Below, in pieces: positions 27,227 through 35,648 of a stretch of DNA of 64,000 bases (its first letter is position 1; every line of letters starts with the position of its first letter). The position numbers and the translations under genes are program-made. The DNA comes from UMGS363 sp051881815 (GTDB taxonomy: Bacteria; Bacillota; Clostridia; Oscillospirales; Ruminococcaceae): the NCBI GenBank assembly GCA_051881815.1, contig JBJEQP010000041.1, positions 93,832-157,831 of the forward strand. Reading direction: 5' to 3'. Under the pieces are notes generated by a model. That model saw only the letters and a list, made by a program, of their open reading frames with translations, did no database searches and was not told the DNA's origin.

Positions 27227-27961
27227 ATGAGTAAAATCGGTTATCATACAGCCGCTTCGGGCGTTATAAGCTATCAGCTCGGAATGGATATCACCGCAAA
27301 CAACCTTGCAAACGTAAATACCTACGGCTTTAAGGCTTCACGCCCGTCCTTCGCCGATCTTTTATATACAAAAAGAAACACCGATAACGAAGATGTTCAG
27401 TTCGGTCACGGCGTAAGAGTTGACAAGACCGACCTTATGTTTGAACAGTCGCAGGTGAGAGATACAGGCAGAGAGCTTGACTTTGCTGCGCTCAACGAAG
27501 GCTTCTTCGCAGTTGAAGAGGGCATAACGGGCGAAGTTAAATACACAAAGGACGGTGCTTTCTACCTTTCCAACAACGGCGACGGAACATATACGCTCGT
27601 TGATTCAAAGGGCGGATTCATCCTTGACTATGAAGGCAACCGCATTACAGTTCCGTTCATCGGCGATTCGACCGATATCGATACGGCTGCGCTTACCGAA
27701 ATGATCGGTACATACACCTTTGAAAATCCTTACGGTCTTGACCAGATCGGCGACAACTACTTCGAGGCTAATCTTTCAAGCGGCGCTGCCGTTGCAAACA
27801 CGGATGTAATAAAGAAGAATGGTTATCTTGAAGCTTCTTCGACCAATATTGCAAATGAAATGTCGAAGGTCATCGAATATCAGAGAGCGTTCCAGCTCAA
27901 TACAACTATGGTAAAGACGCATAATCAGCTCGAGGACATCATCAACAACCTCAGAAACTAA
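27227..27961 (+). CDS. flgG: Flagellar distal rod protein FlgG/FlhP-like
   Basis: The 244-aa protein has NNLANVNTYGFKASRPSF near the start and the C-terminal helix EMSKVIEYQRAFQLNTTMV. It forms the distal rod below the hook. It lies 37 nt after its paralogue. Confidence 0.88.
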   Translation: MSKIGYHTAASGVISYQLGMDITANNLANVNTYGFKASRPSFADLLYTKRNTDNEDVQFGHGVRVDKTDLMFEQSQVRDTGRELDFAALNEGFFAVEEGITGEVKYTKDGAFYLSNNGDGTYTLVDSKGGFILDYEGNRITVPFIGDSTDIDTAALTEMIGTYTFENPYGLDQIGDNYFEANLSSGAAVANTDVIKKNGYLEASSTNIANEMSKVIEYQRAFQLNTTMVKTHNQLEDIINNLRN

Positions 27962-27982
27962 TTCGAAAGGAAACAGACTTTA

Positions 27983-28606
27983 ATGGCTATCACGAACATT
28001 GAAGAGCTTCAGGGCATGCACCTTGACGTTCTGAAAGAAATAGGAAATATAGGCTCGGGCAATGCCGCAAGTGCGCTTTCGACAATGCTCAACGTTCCGA
28101 CAGATATAAGCGTCCCTAATGTTAAGCTGCTCAACTTTGACGATGCGGTAAACTTCCTCGGAGGTCCCGAAAATGTTGCGATCGGTATGCTTGTCAATAT
28201 CACAGGCGATATCACGGGAATGATGCTTTATGTTATTCAGCACCAGTGCGCAAGCAGCATGACGGAAGCGGTTTTCGGAATGCCGATCGAAGATATTGCG
28301 AATATGAATGAGATGGAGATCTCCTTTATCAATGAGATAGGAAACATTATGTCGGCTTCTTATATCAATGCCATTGCTTCTCTTACGAACATGACGATAG
28401 ATATTTCCGTACCGAATATGACCGTTGATATGGCAGGTGCGATACTCAGTGTTCCTGCAGTAAGCTTTGCGCAGGTCGGTGATAAGGTACTGTTTATAGA
28501 CGATACCTTTATAATCGGCGGAAATGAGGTAAAGAGCAATATGATCCTCGTCCCCGAAATGGATTCGCTCGAGTATCTGTTCAATAAATTGGGAGTAGGT
28601 ATCTGA
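27983..28606 (+). CDS. cheC: CheY-P phosphatase CheC
   Basis: The 207-aa protein has two CheC active-site repeats (EIGNIGSGNAASAL and EIGNIMSASYINAI, each followed by a conserved Pro). It dephosphorylates CheY-P and pairs with CheD, the next gene, starting 1 nt later. Confidence 0.94.
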   Translation: MAITNIEELQGMHLDVLKEIGNIGSGNAASALSTMLNVPTDISVPNVKLLNFDDAVNFLGGPENVAIGMLVNITGDITGMMLYVIQHQCASSMTEAVFGMPIEDIANMNEMEISFINEIGNIMSASYINAIASLTNMTIDISVPNMTVDMAGAILSVPAVSFAQVGDKVLFIDDTFIIGGNEVKSNMILVPEMDSLEYLFNKLGVGI

Positions 28607-28607
28607 T

Positions 28608-29102
28608 ATGGGAACAACAATAACAGTTGGCATAGCCGATCTCAAGGTCGGCAAAGAGGACGATGTTCTCGTTACCTATGCACTTGGTTCCTGTGTAGGT
28701 ATTTGCCTTTATGATGCGGAAAAGAAGATCGCAGGTCTTGCACACATAATGCTTCCGCTGAGCAAGGACGCAGCTGCCGCAAGCAAGTCTACCCCGGAAA
28801 ACCGCCGCAGATATGCCGATACGGGCATTACAGAGCTTATTCAGGATATGCAGCTTGCAGGTGCTTCAACCAGAAATCTCACAGCGAAGATAGCAGGCGG
28901 TGCGCAGATGTTTGCCACAAACTCGGCTGTATTTAACATAGGCGAGAGAAATGTCGAAGCGGTAAAGAAGATGCTTGCAGCCTACCGCATAAGAATAATT
29001 GCGGAGGAAACCGGTCTTAACTACGGCAGAACGGTATTTTTCCATGCCGATACGGGTATAATGGAAGTCAGAGCCGCAACAAAGGAAACCAAAATGGTAT
29101 AA
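28608..29102 (+). CDS. cheD: Chemoreceptor glutamine deamidase CheD
   Basis: The 164-aa protein has the catalytic Cys and His of the family (LGSCVGICLYD; GLAHIMLP). It deamidates receptor glutamines and stimulates CheC. The spacing to cheC suggests coupling. No receptors lie in the window. Confidence 0.94.
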   Translation: MGTTITVGIADLKVGKEDDVLVTYALGSCVGICLYDAEKKIAGLAHIMLPLSKDAAAASKSTPENRRRYADTGITELIQDMQLAGASTRNLTAKIAGGAQMFATNSAVFNIGERNVEAVKKMLAAYRIRIIAEETGLNYGRTVFFHADTGIMEVRAATKETKMV

Positions 29103-29118
29103 GAGAGGGGTCTGTGCT

Positions 29119-29958
29119 ATGAGCAAAGCCTATGAAAGACTTCAGAAATGCTATGAATGTTTTAAGGCAAAGGTTGATTTCATTCCCGATATCGCCTTGA
29201 TACTCGGCTCGGGACTTGGCGACTATGCAGATACGATAAAGCAGGAGGCTGTTCTTGAATACAAGGACATTGAAGGCTTCCCCGTTTCGACCGTTGCAGG
29301 ACATAAGGGAAGATTCGTTTTCGGATATGTCGGTGATGTAAAGGTCGTTGTAATGCAGGGCAGAGTCCACTATTACGAGGGATATTCAATGGAGGATGTT
29401 GTTCTTCCCGTGCGCCTTATGAAGCTTATGGGCGCAAAGGTGCTTTTCCTCACAAACGCAGCAGGCGGAGTGAACTTCGATTACAGTGCAGGCGACTTTA
29501 TGCTCATCTCCGACCAGATCTGTATGGCTCCTTCGCCGCTCATCGGAGCAAACCTTGACGAGCTTGGCCCTCGCTTCCCCGATATGAGCAATATTTACGA
29601 CAGAGAGCTTCGCAAAACGGTAAGAGATACAGCCGCTTCACTTGGTATAAAGCTCCAAGAAGGCGTTTATATCCAGCTCACAGGTCCGAATTATGAATCG
29701 CCTGCAGAAATACGAATGGTTCGCACACTCGGCGCAGACGCAGTAGGAATGTCGACCGCCTGTGAAGCGATCGCCGCTAACCACTGCGGATTGAAAACAG
29801 TCGGTATTTCCTGCATTTCCAACCTTGCCTGCGGAATAACGGACAAGACGCTTACCCATGCGGAGGTTCAGGAAACAGCCGACAGAGCAGCGCCGCTTTT
29901 TCGTCAGCTTGTTACGGAGTCAATAAAAAATATTGCAGCTTCAATTTCTTCACTTTGA
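29119..29958 (+). CDS. punA: Purine-nucleoside phosphorylase
   Basis: The 279-aa trimeric-type PNP has the phosphate-binding and ribose motifs (GSGLGDYAD; VHYYEGYS; LTNAAGGVN) and the base-site region (TACEAIAANHCGLKTVGISCISNLA). It cleaves inosine and guanosine to base and ribose-1-phosphate. It follows cheD by 16 nt and may be co-transcribed, though it has no motility role. Confidence 0.93.
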   Translation: MSKAYERLQKCYECFKAKVDFIPDIALILGSGLGDYADTIKQEAVLEYKDIEGFPVSTVAGHKGRFVFGYVGDVKVVVMQGRVHYYEGYSMEDVVLPVRLMKLMGAKVLFLTNAAGGVNFDYSAGDFMLISDQICMAPSPLIGANLDELGPRFPDMSNIYDRELRKTVRDTAASLGIKLQEGVYIQLTGPNYESPAEIRMVRTLGADAVGMSTACEAIAANHCGLKTVGISCISNLACGITDKTLTHAEVQETADRAAPLFRQLVTESIKNIAASISSL

Positions 29959-29974
29959 TAGGAGATGTATTCAA

Positions 29975-30289
29975 ATGTACAATGATTTCACCGATTTCAT
30001 AAAGTCGGTAAGAGATTCGCTGCTTTCGCTTTCGATCGTTCTTGCTTTATACGGCATTATCGAAAGGCTTTTTATGCCGAAGCAGACAAAGATAATCGTT
30101 GATGACGGAGTTCCTGCGGAGCTTACCGTTCTCGGCAAAAAAGGCAACCCGAAGGCTGTCTATGTCAGCACTCAAAAGCATCATGTAAAGTTCAGAGGTG
30201 CGATACTTCTCGGAATAATGGCATATTGCGTCAATGAGTTTATAAAGAAGTATGAGGAAGAACACAAGGTTTCCGTGAAGGAAGACTAA
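29975..30289 (+). CDS. Small membrane-associated protein of unknown function
   Basis: The 104-aa protein begins at ATG 29975 behind AGGAGA. Hydrophobic segments lie at about 13-30 and 70-85, with a basic middle (KKGNPKAVYVSTQKHHVKF) and a charged tail. I do not recognise a family. It is the last gene before a bidirectional terminator. Confidence 0.6.
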   Translation: MYNDFTDFIKSVRDSLLSLSIVLALYGIIERLFMPKQTKIIVDDGVPAELTVLGKKGNPKAVYVSTQKHHVKFRGAILLGIMAYCVNEFIKKYEEEHKVSVKED

Positions 30290-30295
30290 ATATAA

Positions 30296-30345
30296 AACCG
30301 CCGATTGAGTTGATCACACAGCTCAATCGGCGGTTATTTGTTTTA
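30296..30345. terminator. Bidirectional terminator between the fla operon and the minus-strand cluster
   Basis: A perfect 12-bp stem (30298-30309 with 30322-30333), extended by AA/TT, with T-rich runs on both sides. It ends both the plus-strand operon and the convergent methylase-like gene. Confidence 0.88.
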
Positions 30346-31326
30346 AAGCATTTTATATGCCCGAGTCATATTTTCTTCCGAGTATTCGACTCCCTTGGAG
30401 AAAAGCTTTGCACCGTTTATTCTGTCACAAAGCGAAAGAGTTCCTTTTTCGTAAAGATAAGCACCCCAGAACATTTTCACTGACGAAACTGCGAAATACG
30501 CAAAGTATGCCTTTGAAACGATGTCGCCGTCCGAAAGTGCCTCGGGGAAATGACGGAAAATGAAATATTCCGCAAGCCGCAGAAGCTCGGTTTCTGCAGA
30601 AAAATCCGTGTTATAATGTCCGTCGGAAAGCTTTTGCAGCATCTCGTCCCATTCGGGCGAAATACTTTCCATTTCTTTCAGCACAGATAAAACTTCATTG
30701 TCGGAAAGCTCCTCCACAGCGTAGGAATATCCCGAAAAGCTTTCATATAAGGAAGAAATTCCCGAAAAATCACCGTCTGCAAGCAAATCCTGCGCAGCTA
30801 TAGCAAGCGCACAGCATTTCCGCAGAGCCGCAAAAGGGTCGCCGCTTTCGCAAAGCTTAAAAAGCATTCCCCGTATCTGCAGAATTGCCTTTTCAAGCAT
30901 ATTTTCCGAAAAAGGGACTTCGGGAACGATATGTAAAGGCCTTTTTTCGGTTAAAATGATCTCGGCGGCAGCCTCGCAGCACAGTCCGACGCCGACCTCC
31001 GTTCTGTCCGAAAGAAAGCTTCGGAAACGGGGATGGTCGGTGCATATTCCGCAGAGTGCGTATTTGCCAAGCTCAATATAAAGGTCGCAGAGGTTTGAGC
31101 TGTTGAGAAACGGACATCGTTCATCGTCCAAAAGAACAAAATGTGCGCCGTCATCGTCTGTTATTATGCTTTCTTTGAGCCGCCTGCCGATATCACCGTC
31201 AATTTGACGGTATCTTTCAAGCGAAGCTTCGTCAATACAGATCTCCCAGCCTTTGCAGCAGGTATCGCTGCACTTGTCTGCGACGCATTTGAACCGTGGG
31301 CAATAGTCGGGATAACAAATTTTCAT
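30343..31326 (-). CDS. Flagellin lysine-N-methylase-like protein (FliB family)
   Basis: The 327-aa protein begins with the Cys-rich signature of the family (CPRFKCVADKCSDTCCKGW, residues ~9-27) and has further cysteines (ERCPFLNSSNLCDLY; YALCGICTDHPRF) typical of a metal cluster. FliB of Salmonella methylates flagellin lysines. Its place directly beyond the flagellar operon supports a flagellar role, but no flagellin gene is in the window. Confidence 0.75.
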   Translation of the reverse strand: MKICYPDYCPRFKCVADKCSDTCCKGWEICIDEASLERYRQIDGDIGRRLKESIITDDDGAHFVLLDDERCPFLNSSNLCDLYIELGKYALCGICTDHPRFRSFLSDRTEVGVGLCCEAAAEIILTEKRPLHIVPEVPFSENMLEKAILQIRGMLFKLCESGDPFAALRKCCALAIAAQDLLADGDFSGISSLYESFSGYSYAVEELSDNEVLSVLKEMESISPEWDEMLQKLSDGHYNTDFSAETELLRLAEYFIFRHFPEALSDGDIVSKAYFAYFAVSSVKMFWGAYLYEKGTLSLCDRINGAKLFSKGVEYSEENMTRAYKML

Positions 31327-31329
31327 GAC

Positions 31330-31605
31330 TTAAAGTCCCTTGCAGGTCTTGCTGTAAAGTATAAACGAGAGGATAACGCAGATTATCTGTGCAGCATTGA
31401 CGGAAAGAGTGAAGCCGAACGCAAGCTTGAAAACGATAAGGTCAAGCACCATAGGGCTGCCCGTGTCAAGTCCGACCGAAAGAGTGTAGGCGAGCCACGA
31501 AAGATACGGAACATTCTCGCAGATATTGCCGAGTATCGTGCCGAGAAGAACACCTGCAAGAAGAAAAAACAGAAATGCGATCGTACGTTTTAAACTGCTG
31601 CTCAT
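31330..31605 (-). CDS. DUF4321-like small membrane protein
   Basis: The 91-aa protein has two or three hydrophobic helices (IAFLFFLLAGVLLGTILGNI; AAQIICVILSFILYS) and the DUF4321 pattern, small proteins of unknown function often near division and RNase genes. Its start overlaps the upstream gene by 4 nt. Confidence 0.6.
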   Translation of the reverse strand: MSSSLKRTIAFLFFLLAGVLLGTILGNICENVPYLSWLAYTLSVGLDTGSPMVLDLIVFKLAFGFTLSVNAAQIICVILSFILYSKTCKGL

Positions 31606-33044
31606 GATCTTGCTCCTTTATCCTTGATCTTGCTGAATGCCAATCCGCAGAGCATCCAGAACATCGGCGCACAAAGTATGGAACTGAAGCTGAAAAAGCT
31701 CTGGACGATATATGCCGCGATAGCAGTGAATACGGCTGTGTCCTGCCAGCTTGCGACGTTTAACGAGGCTTTGAGCTTTACGAACGAGCTCTTTACCGAA
31801 GCGCCGAGGAAAATGACAAATGCAGCAGCGGCAGGGATCCCTCTCGTAGCGGCAACATAAACGATCTCGTTGTAGCTTCTGTCTATCGAGCAGAGGGAGA
31901 GTTCTTCGCTGAACAGCTGATATTTTGCCATAAGATCGGGACCTATGCCGAGGATGGGATGTTCCTTTATAAAGTAAAGGCTCTTTTCAAGACCGATCTC
32001 GCCGAGTGACTGGGTATTGACATAGGAGTAGTTTACCACGATGAAGAGTCGGAAAAAGGCGTCATAGTAAGCTATTGCCTTATCACGGATATAGATACCC
32101 TGGAATATCCATATCAGCGCAAATATCAGCGCCATTGCAACAGCTGCGGCAGCATATCGGTAAACGGATGATTTGAGCCGACCGCTCTCAAACGATACAG
32201 GCTTTGAAACAAAGATCACTGCCGAAATGATAATGAAAACGGCAGACATTCCGATGATCGGAACAATGGACGAAGTGAAGAAGCCGACAAGCCAGAAAAG
32301 CATTGCAGCTGCGCCGTACAGCCTTGCACGGAGAACGCTTTTTTCGTAAACAGCACCCGTCAGAGCCGCTGCAAAAACGATCGTGAGGAAGCTTCCGAAA
32401 ACGATAGGGTTCTCGGAAAGTCCGTTTGAAAGCATTACATCACGGAGCGCAACGGTGGGAAGATCAGCGAAGTTTGGCATAAAGCGCAGTCCGGGTATAT
32501 GCTGGAAAACTGCAAAAAGCGCCTGAACAACACCTGCTGCGATCATTGTATCAATAACAAGACGTATCGTTTTACCCTTTGTAACGCAGGCTGCAAGGCA
32601 GAATATACCAAAGTAACCGAGCAGCGAGAGCAGACCTTCATATCGTCCTATCTCACCTGAAAGAGCGGTGTTAATGATCTCCGTCTGATCTCCTGCACGG
32701 ATAACTGCTCCGTAATAGGAGGCAAATGCCCAGACAGCCATAAAGGCAACGAGCCAGAGTATCTTTTCCTTTTTGAAGGAAAGGCTGCCCTTGATCATTG
32801 CGATAAGGAAGAAGAGTATGCAGGAAAAGCCTGTGAAATACAGACCTGCACTCATAAACGAAGGAGAAGCATTCACGCCGTAAACAACAAAGCCTGTAAT
32901 CTGAGGCACTATGATGCAGGCAGCGAGAAGAGCCGCTATCCAGTTCTGGAGCGTATCGGACTTCATATTGAGGATAAAGTTCGACTTGCTGGTGGTTCCG
33001 AATATGGTTTTCGGCTGCTTGGGGGATTGATTCTGTGTATCCAT
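31602..33044 (-). CDS. O-antigen ligase/polymerase-like membrane protein
   Basis: The 480-aa protein has about eleven to twelve transmembrane segments and a Wzy_C-type region (GLEKSLYFIKEHPILGIGPD, ~345-364; then YNEIVYVAATRGIPAA). Such enzymes join or polymerise lipid-linked glycans at the outer face of the membrane. No glycosyltransferases are adjacent, so its substrate is open. It is co-directional with the DUF4321 gene. Confidence 0.75.
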   Translation of the reverse strand: MDTQNQSPKQPKTIFGTTSKSNFILNMKSDTLQNWIAALLAACIIVPQITGFVVYGVNASPSFMSAGLYFTGFSCILFFLIAMIKGSLSFKKEKILWLVAFMAVWAFASYYGAVIRAGDQTEIINTALSGEIGRYEGLLSLLGYFGIFCLAACVTKGKTIRLVIDTMIAAGVVQALFAVFQHIPGLRFMPNFADLPTVALRDVMLSNGLSENPIVFGSFLTIVFAAALTGAVYEKSVLRARLYGAAAMLFWLVGFFTSSIVPIIGMSAVFIIISAVIFVSKPVSFESGRLKSSVYRYAAAAVAMALIFALIWIFQGIYIRDKAIAYYDAFFRLFIVVNYSYVNTQSLGEIGLEKSLYFIKEHPILGIGPDLMAKYQLFSEELSLCSIDRSYNEIVYVAATRGIPAAAAFVIFLGASVKSSFVKLKASLNVASWQDTAVFTAIAAYIVQSFFSFSSILCAPMFWMLCGLAFSKIKDKGARS

Positions 33045-33062
33045 AATAAAACTCCGTTTAGC

Positions 33063-33094
33063 AAAAGATCCCTGCGAATCGTGCCGCAGGGATC
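33063..33094 (-). terminator. Terminator of rny
   Basis: A 10-bp perfect stem (33067-33076 with 33085-33094, 8-nt loop) followed on the minus strand by TTTT, located 15 nt past the rny stop. Confidence 0.75.
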
Positions 33095-33108
33095 CCTAAA
33101 ATTGTTAC

Positions 33109-34671
33109 TTACTTAGCGTATTCAACTACGCGGCTTTCACGAATGATATTAACTTTGATCTGTCCGGGATAATCCATCTCGTCTTCGATGCGCTTGGCGA
33201 TATCTCTTGCAACAATGACCATTTTCTCGTCGTTGATCTTTTCGGGATAAACCATGATACGAACCTCACGGCCTGCCTGGATAGCGAAGGATTTCTCAAC
33301 GCCGTCGTAGGAGCAGCAGATCTCTTCAAGCTTTTCAAGACGCTTGATGTAGTTTTCGTAATTTTCGCTTCTTGCACCCGGTCTTGCTGCGGAAATAGCG
33401 TCGGCAGCCTGTACAAGCGCAGCGACAACGGAACGAATCTCAACATCGCCGTGGTGAGCCTCAACAGCGTGGATGACCTCGGGGCTTTCCTTATATTTGC
33501 GGCAGACGTCAACACCGATCTGAACGTGCGAGCCTTCGATCTCATAGCTCAAAGCCTTACCGATATCGTGGAGAAGTCCCGCTCTTCTTGCAAGATTTGC
33601 ATCAATGCCAAGCTCGGAAGCCATAATACCTGCAAGGTGAGCGACCTCAATAGAGTGGTTGAGGACATTCTGACGGTAGGATGTTCTGTAATGAAGTCTT
33701 CCGAGAAGACGAACAAGCTCGTGGTTAAGACCGTGTACGTTGGTTTCAAGAACGGCTCTGTCGCCCTCCTGCTTCATGATATGCTCAACCTCACGGCGAG
33801 CCTTGTCGACCATTTCTTCAATACGGGACGGATGTATTCTTCCGTCTGCGATAAGCTTTTCAAGTGCGATTCGAGCAACCTCACGGCGAGCCTGATCGAA
33901 GCAGGAAAGCGTGATAGCTTCGGGCGTATCGTCAATGATAAGGTCAACGCCTGTAAGTGTTTCAAGTGCCTTTATGTTTCTGCCCTCACGGCCGATGATC
34001 CTTCCCTTCATCTCGTCGTTCGGCAGAGGAACAACGGAAACAGCGGATTCGGATACCTGATCTGCGGAGCACTTTGAAATTGCGAGTGAGATAAGGTTCC
34101 TTGCCTTTTCCTCACATTCGTCCTTGAGCTGCTGCTCGTAGGACTGGATCTTGAGAGCCTTTTCATGTACAAGCTCGTTTTCGAGCATTGAGAGCAGGTG
34201 TTCCTTTGCCTGATCCATAGTGAACTGTGAGATCTTTTCAAGGGTTTCCATCTGCTGCTTTTTGATAGCGTCGGCTTCTTCAAGCCTTTCATCAGCCTGT
34301 TTGATCTTTTTCTGAAGGATCTCATCCTTTTTATCAAGGCTGTCGTTCTTTTTGTCGAGGTTATCTTCCTTCTGCTGGATCCTGCGCTCCTGACGGGAAA
34401 TTTCGCCGCGGCGCTCTTTGAGTTCCTTGTCGAGCTCTGAACGGCTCTTCTGGATCTCTTCCTTTGCATCGAGAAGTGCGATCTTTTTCTGGTTTTCTGC
34501 TTCTGCCTTTGCTGCGTCGACGATTCTTTCGGCTTCCTTTTCCGCCGAACCTATCGCTGCTTCAGCTTGTTTTTTGCGGTGGCTTATTCCGACTGCGAAG
34601 AAAATAGCTCCTCCGACAGCGAAGCCTGCAACAAGCGCAATGACAGCTGCAATAATAGTTGCTGTGTACAA
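33109..34671 (-). CDS. rny: Ribonuclease Y
   Basis: Translation probably starts at TTG 34671, 8 nt after GGGGAGG; this gives 520 aa, the family's usual length, with the transmembrane helix at the N-terminus. A longer ORF to 34770 adds 33 unlikely residues. Domains: transmembrane anchor (~3-23), long coiled coil (~30-195), KH domain (GRIIGREGRNIKALETLTG), HD domain (HSIEVAHLAG ... LLHDIGK). It starts mRNA decay at the membrane. Confidence 0.93.
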   Translation of the reverse strand: MYTATIIAAVIALVAGFAVGGAIFFAVGISHRKKQAEAAIGSAEKEAERIVDAAKAEAENQKKIALLDAKEEIQKSRSELDKELKERRGEISRQERRIQQKEDNLDKKNDSLDKKDEILQKKIKQADERLEEADAIKKQQMETLEKISQFTMDQAKEHLLSMLENELVHEKALKIQSYEQQLKDECEEKARNLISLAISKCSADQVSESAVSVVPLPNDEMKGRIIGREGRNIKALETLTGVDLIIDDTPEAITLSCFDQARREVARIALEKLIADGRIHPSRIEEMVDKARREVEHIMKQEGDRAVLETNVHGLNHELVRLLGRLHYRTSYRQNVLNHSIEVAHLAGIMASELGIDANLARRAGLLHDIGKALSYEIEGSHVQIGVDVCRKYKESPEVIHAVEAHHGDVEIRSVVAALVQAADAISAARPGARSENYENYIKRLEKLEEICCSYDGVEKSFAIQAGREVRIMVYPEKINDEKMVIVARDIAKRIEDEMDYPGQIKVNIIRESRVVEYAK

Positions 34672-34889
34672 GTCCTTGACCTCCCCATAGTTATAGTACC
34701 GCTCGGAGGGCTTGAACGAGAGGATTTCATATTCCGCTGCATAAAATGCGGAAAAGGGGATGCGTGACATATTTCTGCCGATTTTTTAGATGCTCCGAAT
34801 GCCCCTAAACGTTTAAGCTCGGTTCTATAAAAAATGCAGGAAAAGCACGGCGAAAGTATGCACGATCTGTTCCCGAATATTATCCTCAA

Positions 34890-34918
34890 TTGACAATTTT
34901 CACTACATAACGTATAAT
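34890..34918 (+). promoter_or_regulatory. Consensus promoter, plus strand, upstream of rny
   Basis: TTGACA (34890-34895), 17-bp spacer, TATAAT (34913-34918): an exact sigma-A consensus. No ORF follows, so it probably drives a non-coding transcript. Confidence 0.75.
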
Positions 34919-34924
34919 TTTATC

Positions 34925-35150
34925 CGAAAAATACAATCTGTAAAGAATAACTGAACCCTTATACAGGGCTTGAATGTGATAATGAATATATGAAACCTCT
35001 GTTCAAAACGACAGAGCGAATGAAAAATGAACTGCAATTTATTAAGCTTATACTGTTTGCATCCAAAAGACCGTTCCTTAAAAAACAAAATCGGAACAGC
35101 GTATGAGCACAGACAGCTTCACCTTAGTGACAAACCTGCAGGTTTTTTAT
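34925..35150 (+). ncRNA. Candidate small RNA of unknown family
   Basis: The stretch between the consensus promoter at 34890 and a hairpin with a TTTTTT run (35132-35148) is about 225 nt, contains no convincing ORF and holds several stems (CTCTGT/ACAGAG at about 34997-35016; GTTCC/GGAAC; TCAC/GTGA). It is antisense to the inferred rny leader. I could not match it to 6S RNA, tmRNA or another known RNA. Confidence 0.4.
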
Positions 35151-35186
35151 ACTTGCAGAATTACCTCATATTGCATTTACTTTACT

Positions 35187-35215
35187 ATTGTAATACAAAT
35201 CCGTAACAATGTCAA
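35187..35215 (-). promoter_or_regulatory. Sigma-A-type promoter, minus strand, for rny
   Basis: On the minus strand TTGACA (35215-35210), 17-bp spacer, TACAAT (35192-35187). The nearest gene downstream is rny, giving a leader of about 500 nt that overlaps the plus-strand candidate RNA. Confidence 0.7.
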
Positions 35216-35279
35216 GATTGTTTTAACATTTTCACACTTTTTCATAATAAAAAACCCTTCTTACTGTGAAAAAAGACGG

Positions 35280-35308
35280 TTGACAAATCATAAAAAGTGT
35301 GATAACAT
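35280..35308 (+). promoter_or_regulatory. Promoter of the thrS T-box leader
   Basis: TTGACA (35280-35285), 17-bp spacer, TAACAT (35303-35308), about 340 bp before the thrS start. Confidence 0.65.
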
Positions 35309-35315
35309 ATTCAAT

Positions 35316-35570
35316 GTGAATATCATTAAATCGTTGAAAAAGGAAGGCAATCCGCCATTATGGACTTTCAGAGAGCTGCAGTCACCGGCTGAAAACTGCG
35401 GCAGGTTCGGGAGCTTTGCACACCGCCTTTTGAGTGCGCTTAATCTGCGCCGCAGGTCTGCGTTAAAGGCATTAATGAGGTACATTTTGTTTTTAAATGT
35501 ATGAATTAAGGTGGAAACACGGTTTTATATCGTCCTTAATGCTTGTAGGAGAGCATTAAGGACGTTTTTG
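35316..35570 (+). promoter_or_regulatory. T-box riboswitch of thrS
   Basis: The leader has the stem-I signature AGAGAG near 35372, a candidate threonine specifier ACC at 35422-35424, the T-box motif AAGGTGGAAACACGG at 35508-35522, and a terminator with a 13-bp stem (35531-35543 with 35552-35564) and TTTTT. T-boxes sense uncharged tRNA by codon-anticodon pairing and stop terminator formation; here uncharged tRNA-Thr would raise thrS expression. Confidence 0.88.
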
Positions 35571-35648
35571 TTTTCCAAAAAATGATATAACTGATTTAAT
35601 GTTAATTATTTTCCAATAATACTATTAATAATATGGAGGTAAACGAAA

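Noticed and set aside
34672..34770. Longer RNase Y from ATG 34770
   Set aside because: The extra 33 residues do not look like the family and include the GGGGAGG ribosome site of the TTG start.
34903..35088. 61-aa minus-strand ORF upstream of rny
   Set aside because: No ribosome site, unusual composition and overlap with the candidate RNA; likely chance.
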